A model generated the notes under the pieces. That model was not told the origin of the DNA and searched no databases. It saw only the letters and a program-made list of their open reading frames with translations. Below, piece by piece: positions 8,119-17,666 of a DNA stretch of 64,000 nucleotides. The DNA comes from Bacteroidales bacterium. GTDB taxonomy: Bacteria > Bacteroidota > Bacteroidia > Bacteroidales > UBA12077. Made by a program: the position numbers and the translations under genes. The stretch's first letter is position 1. The number at the start of each line of letters is the position of its first letter. Location of the stretch: assembly GCA_003446015.1 (NCBI GenBank), contig DMBU01000092.1, positions 13,167-77,166 on the forward strand, in the 5' to 3' direction.

Positions 8119-9894
8119 ATGAATAAAGTAAAATTAACAATAGACGACAAGCAAATAGAGGTTGAGAAAGGGACTACCATCTATAAAGCTGCCAAACAAC
8201 TTGAAATTGAAATCCCTGTACTTTGCTATATGAACCTGGAAGGGTTGAATATTGAAAACAAACCCGGAGGATGCCGTATTTGTGTTGTTGAAGTTGAAGG
8301 TCGAAATAATCTTGCACCTTCATGTTCAACTGAAGTATGGGACGGAATGGTTGTTCATACACATACAATGAGAGTTATTAATGCTCGAAGAACTGTGATG
8401 GAATTTATCCTTTCTGATCATCCAAAAGATTGTTTAACCTGTGCAAAATCAGGAAACTGCGATTTGCAAAATATGGCAGTTAAACTTGGAATCAGAGAAA
8501 TTCCTGGTCAGGAATACGCCGAGATGTCTAAGTATAAAACTGATTTTTCACCATCTATCATTCGCGAATTAGATAAATGTATTATGTGTCGTCGTTGTGA
8601 GATGATGTGTAATGATTTCCAAACTGTAGGAGCTCTTTCTGCTTTTCATCGTGGATTTCAAGCTGCAGTTGGTCCTGCTTTCGAAATGGATATTGAGGAT
8701 TCGCCATGTACATATTGCGGTCAGTGTGTAGCTGTTTGTCCAACCGGAGCTTTAACAGAAAAAGATCATACCAGAGATGTAATTAATGCACTTTCTGATC
8801 CTACTAAAAAAGTAATTGTACAAACAGCTCCTGCTGTTCGTGCTGCCTTGGGAGAAGAATTTGGAATGGAACCCGGAACCTTAGTAACTGGTAAAATGGT
8901 ATCGGCGTTACGTCGTTTAGGTTTTGATTATGTTTTTGATACAGATTTTGCTGCCGACCTTACCATTATGGAGGAAGGTACAGAACTTCTGGATCGATTA
9001 ACAAAATTCTTAGCAGGTGATAAAAAAGTTAAACTCCCTATTTTAACATCCTGTTGTCCGGCATGGGTAAGTTTCTTTGAACATAACTTCCCTGAGATGA
9101 AGGATATTCCATCAACAGCCCGGTCTCCACAGCAAATGTTTGGGGCCATTGCAAAAACATATTTTGCCGATAAAATTAGTACTAAACGTGAGGATTTGGT
9201 AGTAGTTTCGATCATGCCTTGTTTAGCTAAAAAATATGAAGCTCAGCGTGACGAATTTAAGGTAAATGGAAATCCTGATGTTGACTTTTCAATTTCAACA
9301 CGTGAATTAGCTCATTTAATTAAAGAAGCCAATCTTGATTTAAATAAATTACCCGACGAAGATTTTGATAAGCCACTAGGTGAATCTTCAGGAGCTGCTG
9401 TAATTTTTGGTACTACAGGTGGTGTAATAGAAGCAGCTGTTCGTACTGCATACGAGTTACACACGGGTATAAAACTGGATAAATTAGATTTTGAACAATT
9501 ACGTGGCTTTGAAGCTATTCGTAAAGCAACTGTTGATTTTGATGGTACTCCAATCAATATAGGAATTGCTCATGGTTTAGGAAATGCACGTAAATTACTT
9601 GAAGAGATTAAAGCCGGAAAATCAGAATTCCATGCAATTGAAATTATGTCCTGTCCGGGAGGTTGTATTGGTGGTGGTGGTCAACCAACACACCATGGTG
9701 ATTCAAGCATTTTAAAGGCTCGTGCAAAAGCAATTTATGCTGAAGATGCCGGTAAACCAATTCGTAAATCTCATGAAAATCCTTATATCATTAAGTTATA
9801 TGAAGAATTCTTAGGAAAACCAATGAGTGAAAAAGCGCATCATTTATTACATACTTGCTATTTCGATAAGAGTAGAAAAATTGAAATAGATTAG
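8119..9894 (+). CDS. hydA: [FeFe] hydrogenase catalytic subunit 1, group A trimeric type
   Basis: Catalyses reversible H2 production at the H-cluster. The 591-residue protein has an N-terminal [2Fe-2S] domain (CYMNLEGLN...CRIC...C), the His-Cys cluster HPKDCLTCAKSGNCDLQ, a two-cluster ferredoxin (CIMCRRCEMMC, CTYCGQCVAVCP) and a complete catalytic domain. Motif L1 is TSCCPAW (proton-relay C312, ligand C313), L2 is MPCLAKKYE (C368) and L3 is MSCPGGCIGGGGQP (C512, C516). The proton-path glutamates are present in IMEEGTELL. It starts 14 bp after hydB and is followed by hydC, giving the order hydB-A-C. All motifs indicate an active enzyme; the bifurcating role (NADH plus ferredoxin) is inferred from subunit composition. 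Confidence 0.96.
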   Translation: MNKVKLTIDDKQIEVEKGTTIYKAAKQLEIEIPVLCYMNLEGLNIENKPGGCRICVVEVEGRNNLAPSCSTEVWDGMVVHTHTMRVINARRTVMEFILSDHPKDCLTCAKSGNCDLQNMAVKLGIREIPGQEYAEMSKYKTDFSPSIIRELDKCIMCRRCEMMCNDFQTVGALSAFHRGFQAAVGPAFEMDIEDSPCTYCGQCVAVCPTGALTEKDHTRDVINALSDPTKKVIVQTAPAVRAALGEEFGMEPGTLVTGKMVSALRRLGFDYVFDTDFAADLTIMEEGTELLDRLTKFLAGDKKVKLPILTSCCPAWVSFFEHNFPEMKDIPSTARSPQQMFGAIAKTYFADKISTKREDLVVVSIMPCLAKKYEAQRDEFKVNGNPDVDFSISTRELAHLIKEANLDLNKLPDEDFDKPLGESSGAAVIFGTTGGVIEAAVRTAYELHTGIKLDKLDFEQLRGFEAIRKATVDFDGTPINIGIAHGLGNARKLLEEIKAGKSEFHAIEIMSCPGGCIGGGGQPTHHGDSSILKARAKAIYAEDAGKPIRKSHENPYIIKLYEEFLGKPMSEKAHHLLHTCYFDKSRKIEID

Positions 9895-9921
9895 TATTAA
9901 TTAAAATTGGAGGATAGATCA

Positions 9922-10410
9922 ATGTCAAATATAAAAGTTAAAGTAAAAGAAAAAGACTTAAATACAATCAAAGAAATTTGTAAGTCTTTCGATAATAAAC
10001 CGGGTGAGCTAATTAATGTTTTGCATAAAACACAAGAAAGTTTTGGATACCTGCCCGCTGAAGTACAAGAGGTTGTTGCTCAGGAATTAAGTGTTCCCGT
10101 TGCAAAGGTATATGGAGTAGTAACCTTTTACTCTTTCTTTACCATGCTGCCCAAAGGAAAACATCCCATATCAATATGTACTGGTACAGCCTGTTATGTT
10201 CGTGGTGCCGAAAATGTATTACAAGAATTTAAGCGCCAGTTAAATATTGAGGTTGGGCAAACTACCGATGATGGTAAATTCTCGTTAAGTTGCTTACGTT
10301 GTGTTGGTGCTTGTGGGTTAGCTCCTGTTGTTCAGGTTGGTGATAAAACCTATGGCAGAGTTTCGCCCGAAGGAGTAAAAGAAATTTTAGCGGAATATAG
10401 TGAAAAATAG
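9922..10410 (+). CDS. hydC: bifurcating hydrogenase gamma subunit (NuoE-like)
   Basis: Thioredoxin-like [2Fe-2S] subunit that relays electrons between HydB and HydA. The 162-residue protein has the NuoE cluster ligands in CTGTACYVRG and CLRCVGACGLAP. The ATG at 9922 is preceded by GGAGG at 9909-9913; the TTG at 9907 would place the start across that ribosome binding site, so I reject it. Last gene of the first hydrogenase operon, 27 bp after hydA; a terminator follows at 10545-10588. Confidence 0.93.
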   Translation: MSNIKVKVKEKDLNTIKEICKSFDNKPGELINVLHKTQESFGYLPAEVQEVVAQELSVPVAKVYGVVTFYSFFTMLPKGKHPISICTGTACYVRGAENVLQEFKRQLNIEVGQTTDDGKFSLSCLRCVGACGLAPVVQVGDKTYGRVSPEGVKEILAEYSEK

Positions 10411-10421
10411 AATTGAATTTG

Positions 10422-10436
10422 ACTGTCGAAGACAGT
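10422..10436 (+). other. short perfect hairpin after hydC
   Basis: ACTGTC at 10422-10427 pairs with GACAGT at 10431-10436 around a GAA loop, 12 nt after the hydC stop. No T run follows, so it may protect the 3' end of the mRNA rather than terminate. Confidence 0.4.
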
Positions 10437-10544
10437 AATCAGTACAATTAAAAATAGGATTCAGGATAAAATTAAATTTTTCTTCAATTAAAGTTTTTGG
10501 GTTACTTAATAATTATTATAAAAATAAATTTTATCCGATTATTA

Positions 10545-10588
10545 AAGCATCTCTCTCGATAATTATCGGGATGAGGTGTTTTTTTATT
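10545..10588 (+). terminator. terminator of hydrogenase operon 1
   Basis: An imperfect stem centred on CGATAATTATCG is extended by CATCTC on the left and GAGGTG on the right, followed by TTTTTTTATTTTT. It lies 135 bp after hydC and 110 bp before the chemoreceptor gene. Confidence 0.7.
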
Positions 10589-10697
10589 TTTGAGTTTCTT
10601 ACATTACAAATTTTAAAAAAATACTTTTCAGGATTTGAATTATTTTTTCTACATTTAATTCCTTTTCACTCTTTCTTGTTAACCTAATTTACGAACT

Positions 10698-12656
10698 ATG
10701 GCTTTAAAACTGAAATTGCGCTCCAAATTATTACTCTCTGTTCTTGGAACTGTTATTCTTATTTATCTTGTGTCATTTGCATTTATCTCGATTAAAGTAA
10801 AAAGGATTGCTTATAATGATGCTACTAATTATATCGATGCATATATTAGTGAGAACGCAAATATTACAATGGGAGGACTAAATACTGATATGATTACTGT
10901 TAGAACATTAGCACAGTCATTTTCAAATTACAATGTTTTGCCCGCTGAGAAAAGAACTGAAATAGTAAAAGCTTTATATAAGGGTGTATTTGAAGAAAAT
11001 CCCCAGTTTTACGCTTTATGGGATAGTTGGGAGTTAAAGTATATTGATCCAAACTGGAAGCTGAATTACGGTCGGTATGTTGAGAATTACTGGCGCAATG
11101 GAAGTGAAATTATAAATGAAAGTGAATTAAGAAATCTCGATGGTGATTCGGGTGATTATGAGAGGATTAAAAAAGAAGCTAGAGAAAGTGTTGAGGAACC
11201 TTATTTCTATTCATTTACAGGTAATAAAGAGGATGAGATTTTAATGACCAGTTTTATATCTCCAATTTTAAGAAATAAAGAATATGTTGGTATTGTTGGG
11301 ATAGATATCTCGTTAGAACATTTCCAAAGTAAAATTGAGAATTTAGAACCTTATAAAAATAGTTATGCATTTTTAGTATCGAACAAAGGAATTATTATTG
11401 CTCATCCAAATAAAGAGTTTATTAATAAATCGATATCAGAAATTTATGATGATAAGGACCTTTTGAAAGAAACTGGCGATAAAATTCGCCAAGGACTATC
11501 ATTTAATTATATTGGGAACCATCATTTATTAAATACTCCATCCTATTTTTCGTTTGCTCCAATAAAAATTGGAGTGACAGATACACCATGGTCCTTAGGT
11601 ATTGCAGTGCCTGTTGATGTGTTATTACAAAAGGCTAACCAAAACATAAAGGATGTGTTGATAATTGCTGTAGTTGGAATATTTTTATTAGTTACCATTT
11701 TATGGTTTATTGCACATAATATTACACAACCAATTCTAAAAGTTGCAAAATATGCAAAATATTGTAGCAATGGTGATTTTAGTAAATCGTTACATATTAA
11801 CAGGAAAGACGAGATTGGTGAGTTGGCGGAAATGCTTACAAAAACCACAGCTTCTTTTGAAGAAATAACTGAACTTGCTAAAAAGATAACCGAAGGTGAT
11901 TTGACTGCAGATATGGAAAAATCACTAAACAGCAGAGATGGAGATTTGATCCAATCTCTTCAGTCGATGATCCAGAAACTAAGATCAATAATAAATGAAA
12001 TTTCATTAAGTACAAATGATTTATCAAATACAGCAAATTCACTTAGTAATAATTCACATAGAATAATGCAAAGTGGTAACGAGCAGGATTTCTTTACTTC
12101 AGAAGTAAACAAATCAATGAGGGAAATTGATAATTTATCAAACAGGGCAGTTCAACATGTTCAGGATGGAGTGTCAAAAGTGAGCAAAACTGTTGATTCG
12201 TTAAAAGGAATTATTGAGAAAACCAGAATTATAGAAGATATATACCGGAAAACAAATTTTATTGCAATAAATGCTGCTGTTGAAGCTGCACGAGCTGGTG
12301 AATATGGTAAGGGATTTTCGGTGGTTGCAAAAGAAGTTCAAAAATTAGCCGAGCAAAGTAAAATAGCTGCAGGGGATATTGATGGTATTTCAAATGAAAG
12401 CATTGTCATTGCCGAAGAATCTTTAAGTGTACTTAAGTCAATTGTCGAAGATATACAGCAAACATCGGTTCAAATTAAGCAAATAATAAATGCGAGTATG
12501 AATGGTGAACGAAATGGTTCTCCTGACTTAGTAAGGCTAAAAGAAATTACTGATGAAAATATGTATATATCGAAAGAAATTGCTGCAAATGCAACGTCAC
12601 TTTCATTAAATGCAGAAAATTTAAAAGGATCAATTAATTATTTCAGAACTAATTAA
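10698..12656 (+). CDS. methyl-accepting chemotaxis-type receptor with extracellular dCache domain
   Basis: Membrane sensor feeding a CheA-type pathway. The 652-residue protein has a membrane segment at about 10-32, a large extracellular region (about 35-315) with double-Cache character (segments such as GIVGIDISLEHF and LVSNKGIIIAHPNKEF), a second membrane segment near 320-342, a HAMP region (about 343-400) and a cytoplasmic signalling coiled coil. The signalling tip reads KTNFIAINAAVEAARAGEYG, close to the family consensus. The signalling helices are short, so methylation sites may be few. Ligand is unknown. It follows the hydrogenase operon but has its own upstream region after a terminator. 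Confidence 0.88.
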   Translation: MALKLKLRSKLLLSVLGTVILIYLVSFAFISIKVKRIAYNDATNYIDAYISENANITMGGLNTDMITVRTLAQSFSNYNVLPAEKRTEIVKALYKGVFEENPQFYALWDSWELKYIDPNWKLNYGRYVENYWRNGSEIINESELRNLDGDSGDYERIKKEARESVEEPYFYSFTGNKEDEILMTSFISPILRNKEYVGIVGIDISLEHFQSKIENLEPYKNSYAFLVSNKGIIIAHPNKEFINKSISEIYDDKDLLKETGDKIRQGLSFNYIGNHHLLNTPSYFSFAPIKIGVTDTPWSLGIAVPVDVLLQKANQNIKDVLIIAVVGIFLLVTILWFIAHNITQPILKVAKYAKYCSNGDFSKSLHINRKDEIGELAEMLTKTTASFEEITELAKKITEGDLTADMEKSLNSRDGDLIQSLQSMIQKLRSIINEISLSTNDLSNTANSLSNNSHRIMQSGNEQDFFTSEVNKSMREIDNLSNRAVQHVQDGVSKVSKTVDSLKGIIEKTRIIEDIYRKTNFIAINAAVEAARAGEYGKGFSVVAKEVQKLAEQSKIAAGDIDGISNESIVIAEESLSVLKSIVEDIQQTSVQIKQIINASMNGERNGSPDLVRLKEITDENMYISKEIAANATSLSLNAENLKGSINYFRTN

Positions 12657-12751
12657 TCAAAGTATTTGAGTGGCTAATGTAATTATAATGAAGAAAGTAA
12701 TTTTCTTTTATATTGTGTAAGCATATTCCTTAAATTTTTTAAAATAATAGG

Positions 12752-13222
12752 ATGAAAGATATTCATAAGATCATTAAAAAATATAAACTTCTGCCTCATC
12801 CGGAAGGTGGATATTTTAAGGAAATTTACCGTTCAGAGCAAACAGTAAATTCTAAATTGGCTGGTGAGGAAAGAAATGCAGTTACACACATTTATTTTCT
12901 TCTAGCAAACGGTCAGGTTAGCCGTTTTCATTGAGTTTTGCACGATGAGATTTGGAATTTTTACGAAGGCTCACCGTTAAAAATCATTGAGTTTGATGGA
13001 CAAAAACCAGAAGAAAAAGTCATTGGAAGCGAAAACGGAGATTATTTTACGGTTGTTAAAGGAGGAATTTTTCAGGCGGCAGAATCAATGTGTGAATATA
13101 GTTTAGTAGGTTGTTCTGTAGCTCCCGGTTTCGACTTTAATGATTTCTCGTTTTTATCTGATGATAAAAATTTGGTTAAAAAATTTAATAATCACTCCGG
13201 TAATTATAATTATCTACTATAA
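12752..13222 (+). pseudogene. cupin_5 (DUF985) gene interrupted by an in-frame TGA
   Basis: Two adjacent frames encode one continuous cupin_5-type protein: LLPHPEGGYFKEIYRS at the start, then HDEIWNFYEGSPLKI and GCSVAPGFDFNDF. The reading frame is the same on both sides; a single TGA at 12932-12934 stops it right after VSRFH, in the conserved FHxxxxDEIW region. Family members have a sense codon there, often arginine, so a CGA-to-TGA transition would explain it. The rest of the frame is intact, so the lesion is recent or is tolerated by readthrough. A sequencing error remains possible. TGA is used as a normal stop elsewhere in the window (for example the racemase at 15926). Confidence 0.85.
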
Positions 13223-13280
13223 AATTGTTAAGTTTATAATAATATGTTCAATTTGCTTTTTTAACACCTTTTGAAAATTC

Positions 13281-15230
13281 ATGAAACATCCAATAGCAAT
13301 ACTTACATTCATACTGCTTAGTATAAGTTTGTTCTCTCAGAATTCTATTGAAAACATCAATAAAATTAATCATATTAAGAAAGATTTTGATTTTGATTAT
13401 TTCAACGAAGTATGGTTGAAGTCTGCTGATGTGAACAATAATGATGCTTATGGTTTTGCAAGAAGAGCTTCAGAAAAAATTGAGAAAGGTTTTTATAAAG
13501 AAGCATATAGAGATATTGAAAAAGCTCTTGAAATAGATTCCACGATTGCATTAGCGTATATGGTTAAAGGAATGTATCATTTAAATACAGGATCAGATTA
13601 TTTCGCAAAAAAGTATTTTTTAAAAGCCGCAACACTTGATAGTTTGAATCCTATGATATTTTACTATTTAGGCTATACAGCAGTTTTGGAGCTTAATTTT
13701 CCAGCAGCCAGAAATTATTTTTTGAAGTCGATGAGAATTGATGAAAATTTCTATATGGGGAATTTTGGTATTGGGAATTCTTACATGTCTGAAGGGAATT
13801 ATCACAGGGCAAAGAAATTTTACAAAAAAGCTATCTCCATGAATTCAGGGTTCTTCCTTGGATATTATAATCTTGGAGTTATTCAGTTTGAATTAAATAA
13901 AATGCCACAAGCATTAAAGTATTTTAATAAAACGTTGGAGATTAATCCTCAGTTTTCACAAGCTTATTTTATGATTGGCTTGGTTAATATATATAACAAT
14001 AATACTAACAAAAGCTTTGAATTTTGGAGTAAAGCAATAGAAGTTGATCCAGATAATCCATATTATTTTATTTCACGAGGTATACTTAATATAATCGAGA
14101 AAAATTACGGCGAAGCATATTCCGATATTATTCAGGCTTTAATCCTTAATAAAACAAACCGGTATTTATTTTCGGATTATGCTGACGATCAATTCGAAGA
14201 AAAAAGGCAAAAGAACATCGATCAGTTCATTCTTTTTCATTTGAATGAAAATAGCTTGAATGACACAATTACAAGCTTACTTAAAAAATATTTGTGTTTA
14301 TCTTTTGGCAATGAATATGGGAAAGCAGAAGAAGCTTTAAAAGAAGCATATAAAATAGATGAAAGAAGTTCTCTTATTAATTTTTTTAAAGCTAATTTGA
14401 GTGAACAATTACGTTATAATTTACAAGCTTTTGAATGTTATAACAAAGCCTTAGAATTAAAACCTGTGATTTATGCTGCTTACTTACGAAGAGGTATTTT
14501 ATTTTATAATGAACAAAATTATAATAAAGCAATAGCTGATTTTACAAGTTTTATAGCCAACAACGATTCTGCTATAATTGCATTTCGTTTTCGGGGAAAT
14601 TCTTACATGAAGAAAGGCGAAATAGAAAATGCAATAAAAGATTATCAAAATTATTTAAGTAGAGACTCTTCAAATTTCGATGTATTATTTAATAAAGCAG
14701 TTTGTCATCAATCATTAAACGAATGCGAGAAAGCGGTAAAGTTTTATACGAGTGCTTTAAATATTAAACCTAAGGATAATGAAACGTACTATTTAAGATC
14801 AGAATGTAAATATGTTTTAAGCGATACCTTGGGGGCAATAAATGATTTATCTAATATTGATGAAAACTATTTTAGAACTTTTCCCAAAGCGCATTATTTA
14901 CGCGCAATTTTAAAAACCCAATTAAAGGAATATGATCAGGCTATATCAGATTTTTCTATCTTTTTAGATAGTGATCCCAAAAATATAGAGGCTCTTGAAA
15001 AAAGAGGGAAGGTATTTTATAATATAGGCAAATTTGAGAACGCATTACAGGATTACTCCAACTTAATTAAAATAAATCCTGAATTGCCGGCTGCATATTA
15101 TATAAGAGGAATGATCTATGTTAGATTAAAACAATTTTCCAATGCCTGTTCTGATTTTAAAAAAGCATTTGTAAAAGGATATGCTGTGCCCGAAAGCGCA
15201 TTTAATATATGTAATGTTGATACACTATAG
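13281..15230 (+). CDS. exported TPR-repeat protein
   Basis: A 649-residue protein with an N-terminal signal peptide (hydrophobic IAILTFILLSISLFS at about 5-19) and tetratricopeptide repeats over nearly all the rest. Typical repeat fragments are YKEAYRDIEKALEIDSTIAL, MPQALKYFNKTLEINPQFSQ and FENALQDYSNLIKINPELPA. No catalytic domain is visible. It is probably a periplasmic or outer-membrane-associated scaffold; partner unknown. It stops 3 bp before the racemase gene, so the two are likely co-transcribed. Confidence 0.85.
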   Translation: MKHPIAILTFILLSISLFSQNSIENINKINHIKKDFDFDYFNEVWLKSADVNNNDAYGFARRASEKIEKGFYKEAYRDIEKALEIDSTIALAYMVKGMYHLNTGSDYFAKKYFLKAATLDSLNPMIFYYLGYTAVLELNFPAARNYFLKSMRIDENFYMGNFGIGNSYMSEGNYHRAKKFYKKAISMNSGFFLGYYNLGVIQFELNKMPQALKYFNKTLEINPQFSQAYFMIGLVNIYNNNTNKSFEFWSKAIEVDPDNPYYFISRGILNIIEKNYGEAYSDIIQALILNKTNRYLFSDYADDQFEEKRQKNIDQFILFHLNENSLNDTITSLLKKYLCLSFGNEYGKAEEALKEAYKIDERSSLINFFKANLSEQLRYNLQAFECYNKALELKPVIYAAYLRRGILFYNEQNYNKAIADFTSFIANNDSAIIAFRFRGNSYMKKGEIENAIKDYQNYLSRDSSNFDVLFNKAVCHQSLNECEKAVKFYTSALNIKPKDNETYYLRSECKYVLSDTLGAINDLSNIDENYFRTFPKAHYLRAILKTQLKEYDQAISDFSIFLDSDPKNIEALEKRGKVFYNIGKFENALQDYSNLIKINPELPAAYYIRGMIYVRLKQFSNACSDFKKAFVKGYAVPESAFNICNVDTL

Positions 15231-15233
15231 AAT

Positions 15234-15926
15234 ATGAAGACAATAGGTTTAATTGGCGGAATGAGTTGGGAATCGTCGTTGGAGTATTATCGCATCATTA
15301 ATGAGAAAGTAAAAAAAGAGTTGGGAGGATTGCATTCGGCACAATCGCTCATGTATTCTGTGGATTTTGAACAGATTAAAGTTCTTCAGCATGAAGGAAA
15401 ATGGGGCGAGTTAACAGAAATAATGATCGATGCTGCTAAAAGACTAGAAAAAGGTGGGGCCGAAATAATAGTAATTTGCACCAATACCATGCATAAAATG
15501 GCTGATGATGTGCAAAAGAATATTAATTTACCATTAATTCATATTGCTGATACAACTGCGCAATCCATAAAAACTCAAAAACTCAAAAAGATTGGTTTGC
15601 TGGGAACAAAGTTCACCATGGAGCAGGATTTTTATAAAAAACGCTTAACTGAAAAACATGGTTTGGATGTTGTTATTCCAAATGATGAAGATCGGGATAT
15701 TGTTCATCAAATTATTTACAAAGAACTTTGTTTGGGCAGTATTAAAAATGAATCTAAGAAAGAATATGTCAGAATTATCAATAATCTTGTTAAAGATGGT
15801 GCTGAAGGAATAATCTTAGGTTGTACCGAAATTCCATTGTTGATCAATCAAAATGATGTGTCTGTTCCTATTTTTGATACTACAACTTTACATGCCGAGG
15901 GCGCAGTTTTAGAAGCAATTAAATGA
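15234..15926 (+). CDS. aspartate/glutamate racemase family protein
   Basis: A 230-residue cofactor-independent amino-acid racemase family member. It shows IGLIGGMSWESSLEYYRIIN at the start, the first catalytic cysteine in VICTNTMHKM and the second in ILGCTEIPLL. Both cysteines are present, so racemization is plausible; YgeA-like broad specificity or aspartate racemase is most likely. The gene ends in TGA and converges on an FAD dehydrogenase gene through a shared terminator. Confidence 0.9.
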   Translation: MKTIGLIGGMSWESSLEYYRIINEKVKKELGGLHSAQSLMYSVDFEQIKVLQHEGKWGELTEIMIDAAKRLEKGGAEIIVICTNTMHKMADDVQKNINLPLIHIADTTAQSIKTQKLKKIGLLGTKFTMEQDFYKKRLTEKHGLDVVIPNDEDRDIVHQIIYKELCLGSIKNESKKEYVRIINNLVKDGAEGIILGCTEIPLLINQNDVSVPIFDTTTLHAEGAVLEAIK

Positions 15927-15951
15927 AAAAAGTGTGGTGTTTCATTTAATT
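15917..15951. terminator. bidirectional hairpin between convergent genes
   Basis: AATTAAATGAAA at 15917-15928 pairs perfectly with TTTCATTTAATT at 15940-15951. The hairpin overlaps the end of the racemase gene and the end of the FAD dehydrogenase gene on the other strand and can serve both. Confidence 0.65.
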
Positions 15952-17481
15952 GTTATTAATTATCTCTAATGCAGCTTTTAATCCATCCGCAGCACTGGAG
16001 ATTATACCTCCTGCATATCCGCTTCCTTCACCAATAAGGTAAAGGTTTTTAAATCCTTCGCATAATCCGTTTTTTTCTCTTAACACCTGTATTGGGGATG
16101 AGGTTTTGCTTTCTAGTCCCATAATATTACCTGTTTCAAAACCTTTAATCTTTCTACTGAATTCTTTTAAACTTTCGCGCATTGAGGTGCTTACTTCTTT
16201 CGGTAACAATTCCCATAACGGCGCAGGAACTAATCCTAGAGGGTAACTTGTCTCTGTATTTTGTGATGGAGTTTTTTTATTGATAAAATCCTGAATAGAG
16301 CAATAAGGTGCTTTAAATCCATCGGAATATTTATAAAAAGACCTCTCTAAATTTTCCAACCAATCTAGTGCTTCCAAGGCCGATGTTTCTTTTCCAAGCA
16401 GTTTTTCAAGATTTACACCCGCAACGCAAGCTGCATTGGCAAATTTTGCATCACGCTGATAAAGGCTCATGCCGTTTACAATATTGGTATTATCATATGC
16501 TGATGCTGGAACTACAATACCCCCGGGGCACATGCAAAAAGTATAAACCGGTAATTTACCATCAATATTCGAAGTGAGACGATATTCTGCTGCCTTTACA
16601 CCCGGAAGTTGCTTTTGCCCCCACTGAGCCTGGTTTATTATTATCTGAGGATGCTCCAGGCGCGATCCTAATGCAAAATTCTTAACTCGAAAATTCACAC
16701 TTCGTTTGATGAGCATTCGATAAGTTTCATATGCCGAATGTCCTGGCGCAATTAGAAGTAAATCGGTCTCAATTTCTCTTTTACTGGTAAATGCTTTTGT
16801 TACTTTTCCATGATTTACGTTGATATCTTCAAGTAGAGTTTCGAAAAGCAGCTCACCACCCAAAGATATATACTCTTCGCGTAGGTTTTTAACAATAAGT
16901 TTAAGGTTATCACTCCCAACATGCGGATGTGCCATGTATTCTATTTCTTGAGGCGCTCCGGCTTTTACATAGCTGGATAAAATATATTTTCGTTCTTGCG
17001 AAATATGTTTTGAGCGTGAAGTAAGCTTGCCATCCGAGAATGTGCCTGCACCACCTTCGCCAAAAGCATAATTACTTAATGGATCGAACTGCCCGGTTTT
17101 TTCAAAATGATTTATTCCTTCAGCTCTTTTCGTAACGTTAGTGCCACGCTCAATAATTGTTGTGTTAAATCCAGCCTTTTGTAGAGCGAATGCAGCAAAA
17201 AAACCTGCAGGACCACTGCCAAGAACGACAACTTTTGGACTTCTTTTTTTAAAAGGGATTACTAAATCTTGAATTTGTTCTGGTTCACCTCCTTTTAATT
17301 CTTTTGAAGTAACAGCCAGTTTAACTACCCAATGAATATCATTTTTCTTTCTTGCATCAAGGCTTTTATTTTCAATTTGATAAGAAAAATCATTAATTCG
17401 AAGATCGCTTCCTATCCTTTTTTTAAGCTGTTCAGAAGTAAAATCAGTTGGAAGTTTAAGTGTAATTTGTTTAAAGCCCAT
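15946..17481 (-). CDS. FAD-dependent dehydrogenase, COG2509 type
   Basis: A 511-residue flavoprotein. The dinucleotide-binding motif appears as VVLGSGPAGFFAAFALQKAG at about residue 85 after a short N-terminal domain, and a second nucleotide-binding segment near the C-terminus reads LIGEGSGYAGGIISSAADG. A conserved MCPGG motif occurs in the middle (YTFCMCPGGIVVPA). Members are widespread but lack a firm substrate; they resemble NAD-utilizing flavin dehydrogenases. Monocistronic on the minus strand. Fold and family are clear, reaction unknown. Confidence 0.88.
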   Translation of the reverse strand: MGFKQITLKLPTDFTSEQLKKRIGSDLRINDFSYQIENKSLDARKKNDIHWVVKLAVTSKELKGGEPEQIQDLVIPFKKRSPKVVVLGSGPAGFFAAFALQKAGFNTTIIERGTNVTKRAEGINHFEKTGQFDPLSNYAFGEGGAGTFSDGKLTSRSKHISQERKYILSSYVKAGAPQEIEYMAHPHVGSDNLKLIVKNLREEYISLGGELLFETLLEDINVNHGKVTKAFTSKREIETDLLLIAPGHSAYETYRMLIKRSVNFRVKNFALGSRLEHPQIIINQAQWGQKQLPGVKAAEYRLTSNIDGKLPVYTFCMCPGGIVVPASAYDNTNIVNGMSLYQRDAKFANAACVAGVNLEKLLGKETSALEALDWLENLERSFYKYSDGFKAPYCSIQDFINKKTPSQNTETSYPLGLVPAPLWELLPKEVSTSMRESLKEFSRKIKGFETGNIMGLESKTSSPIQVLREKNGLCEGFKNLYLIGEGSGYAGGIISSAADGLKAALEIINNN

Positions 17482-17640
17482 AAAGTTCAGGTTATAAATA
17501 CAAATATCTGTGTAAAATAGAAATAAACAAAAGTTAATAGAAAAATCATAATAAATAATTAAAATTAGTGCTAATGAATAGCTATCTCAGATTTTTTTTG
17601 AATAATGAATTAATTTGTAATGCGATTTGAGGGATTTTTC

Positions 17641-17648
17641 TATTTTTG
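17641..17648 (+). promoter_or_regulatory. -7 promoter box of the patatin gene
   Basis: TATTTTTG fits TAnnTTTG and lies 18 bp before the ATG at 17667. A TTTG occurs at 17614-17617, a slightly long 23 bp upstream. Confidence 0.5.
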
Positions 17649-17666
17649 ATAGTATAAAAATGAGTT

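Noticed and set aside
10678..10694. Rex-like site before the chemoreceptor gene (TTGTTAACCTAATTTAC)
   Set aside because: Only the left half site matches; the right half is not TAACA, so it is not symmetrical.
12932..12934. TGA in the cupin gene as selenocysteine
   Set aside because: No family member is known to use Sec at this place, no SECIS-like hairpin stands out directly after it, and no Sec machinery is seen; a point mutation is simpler.
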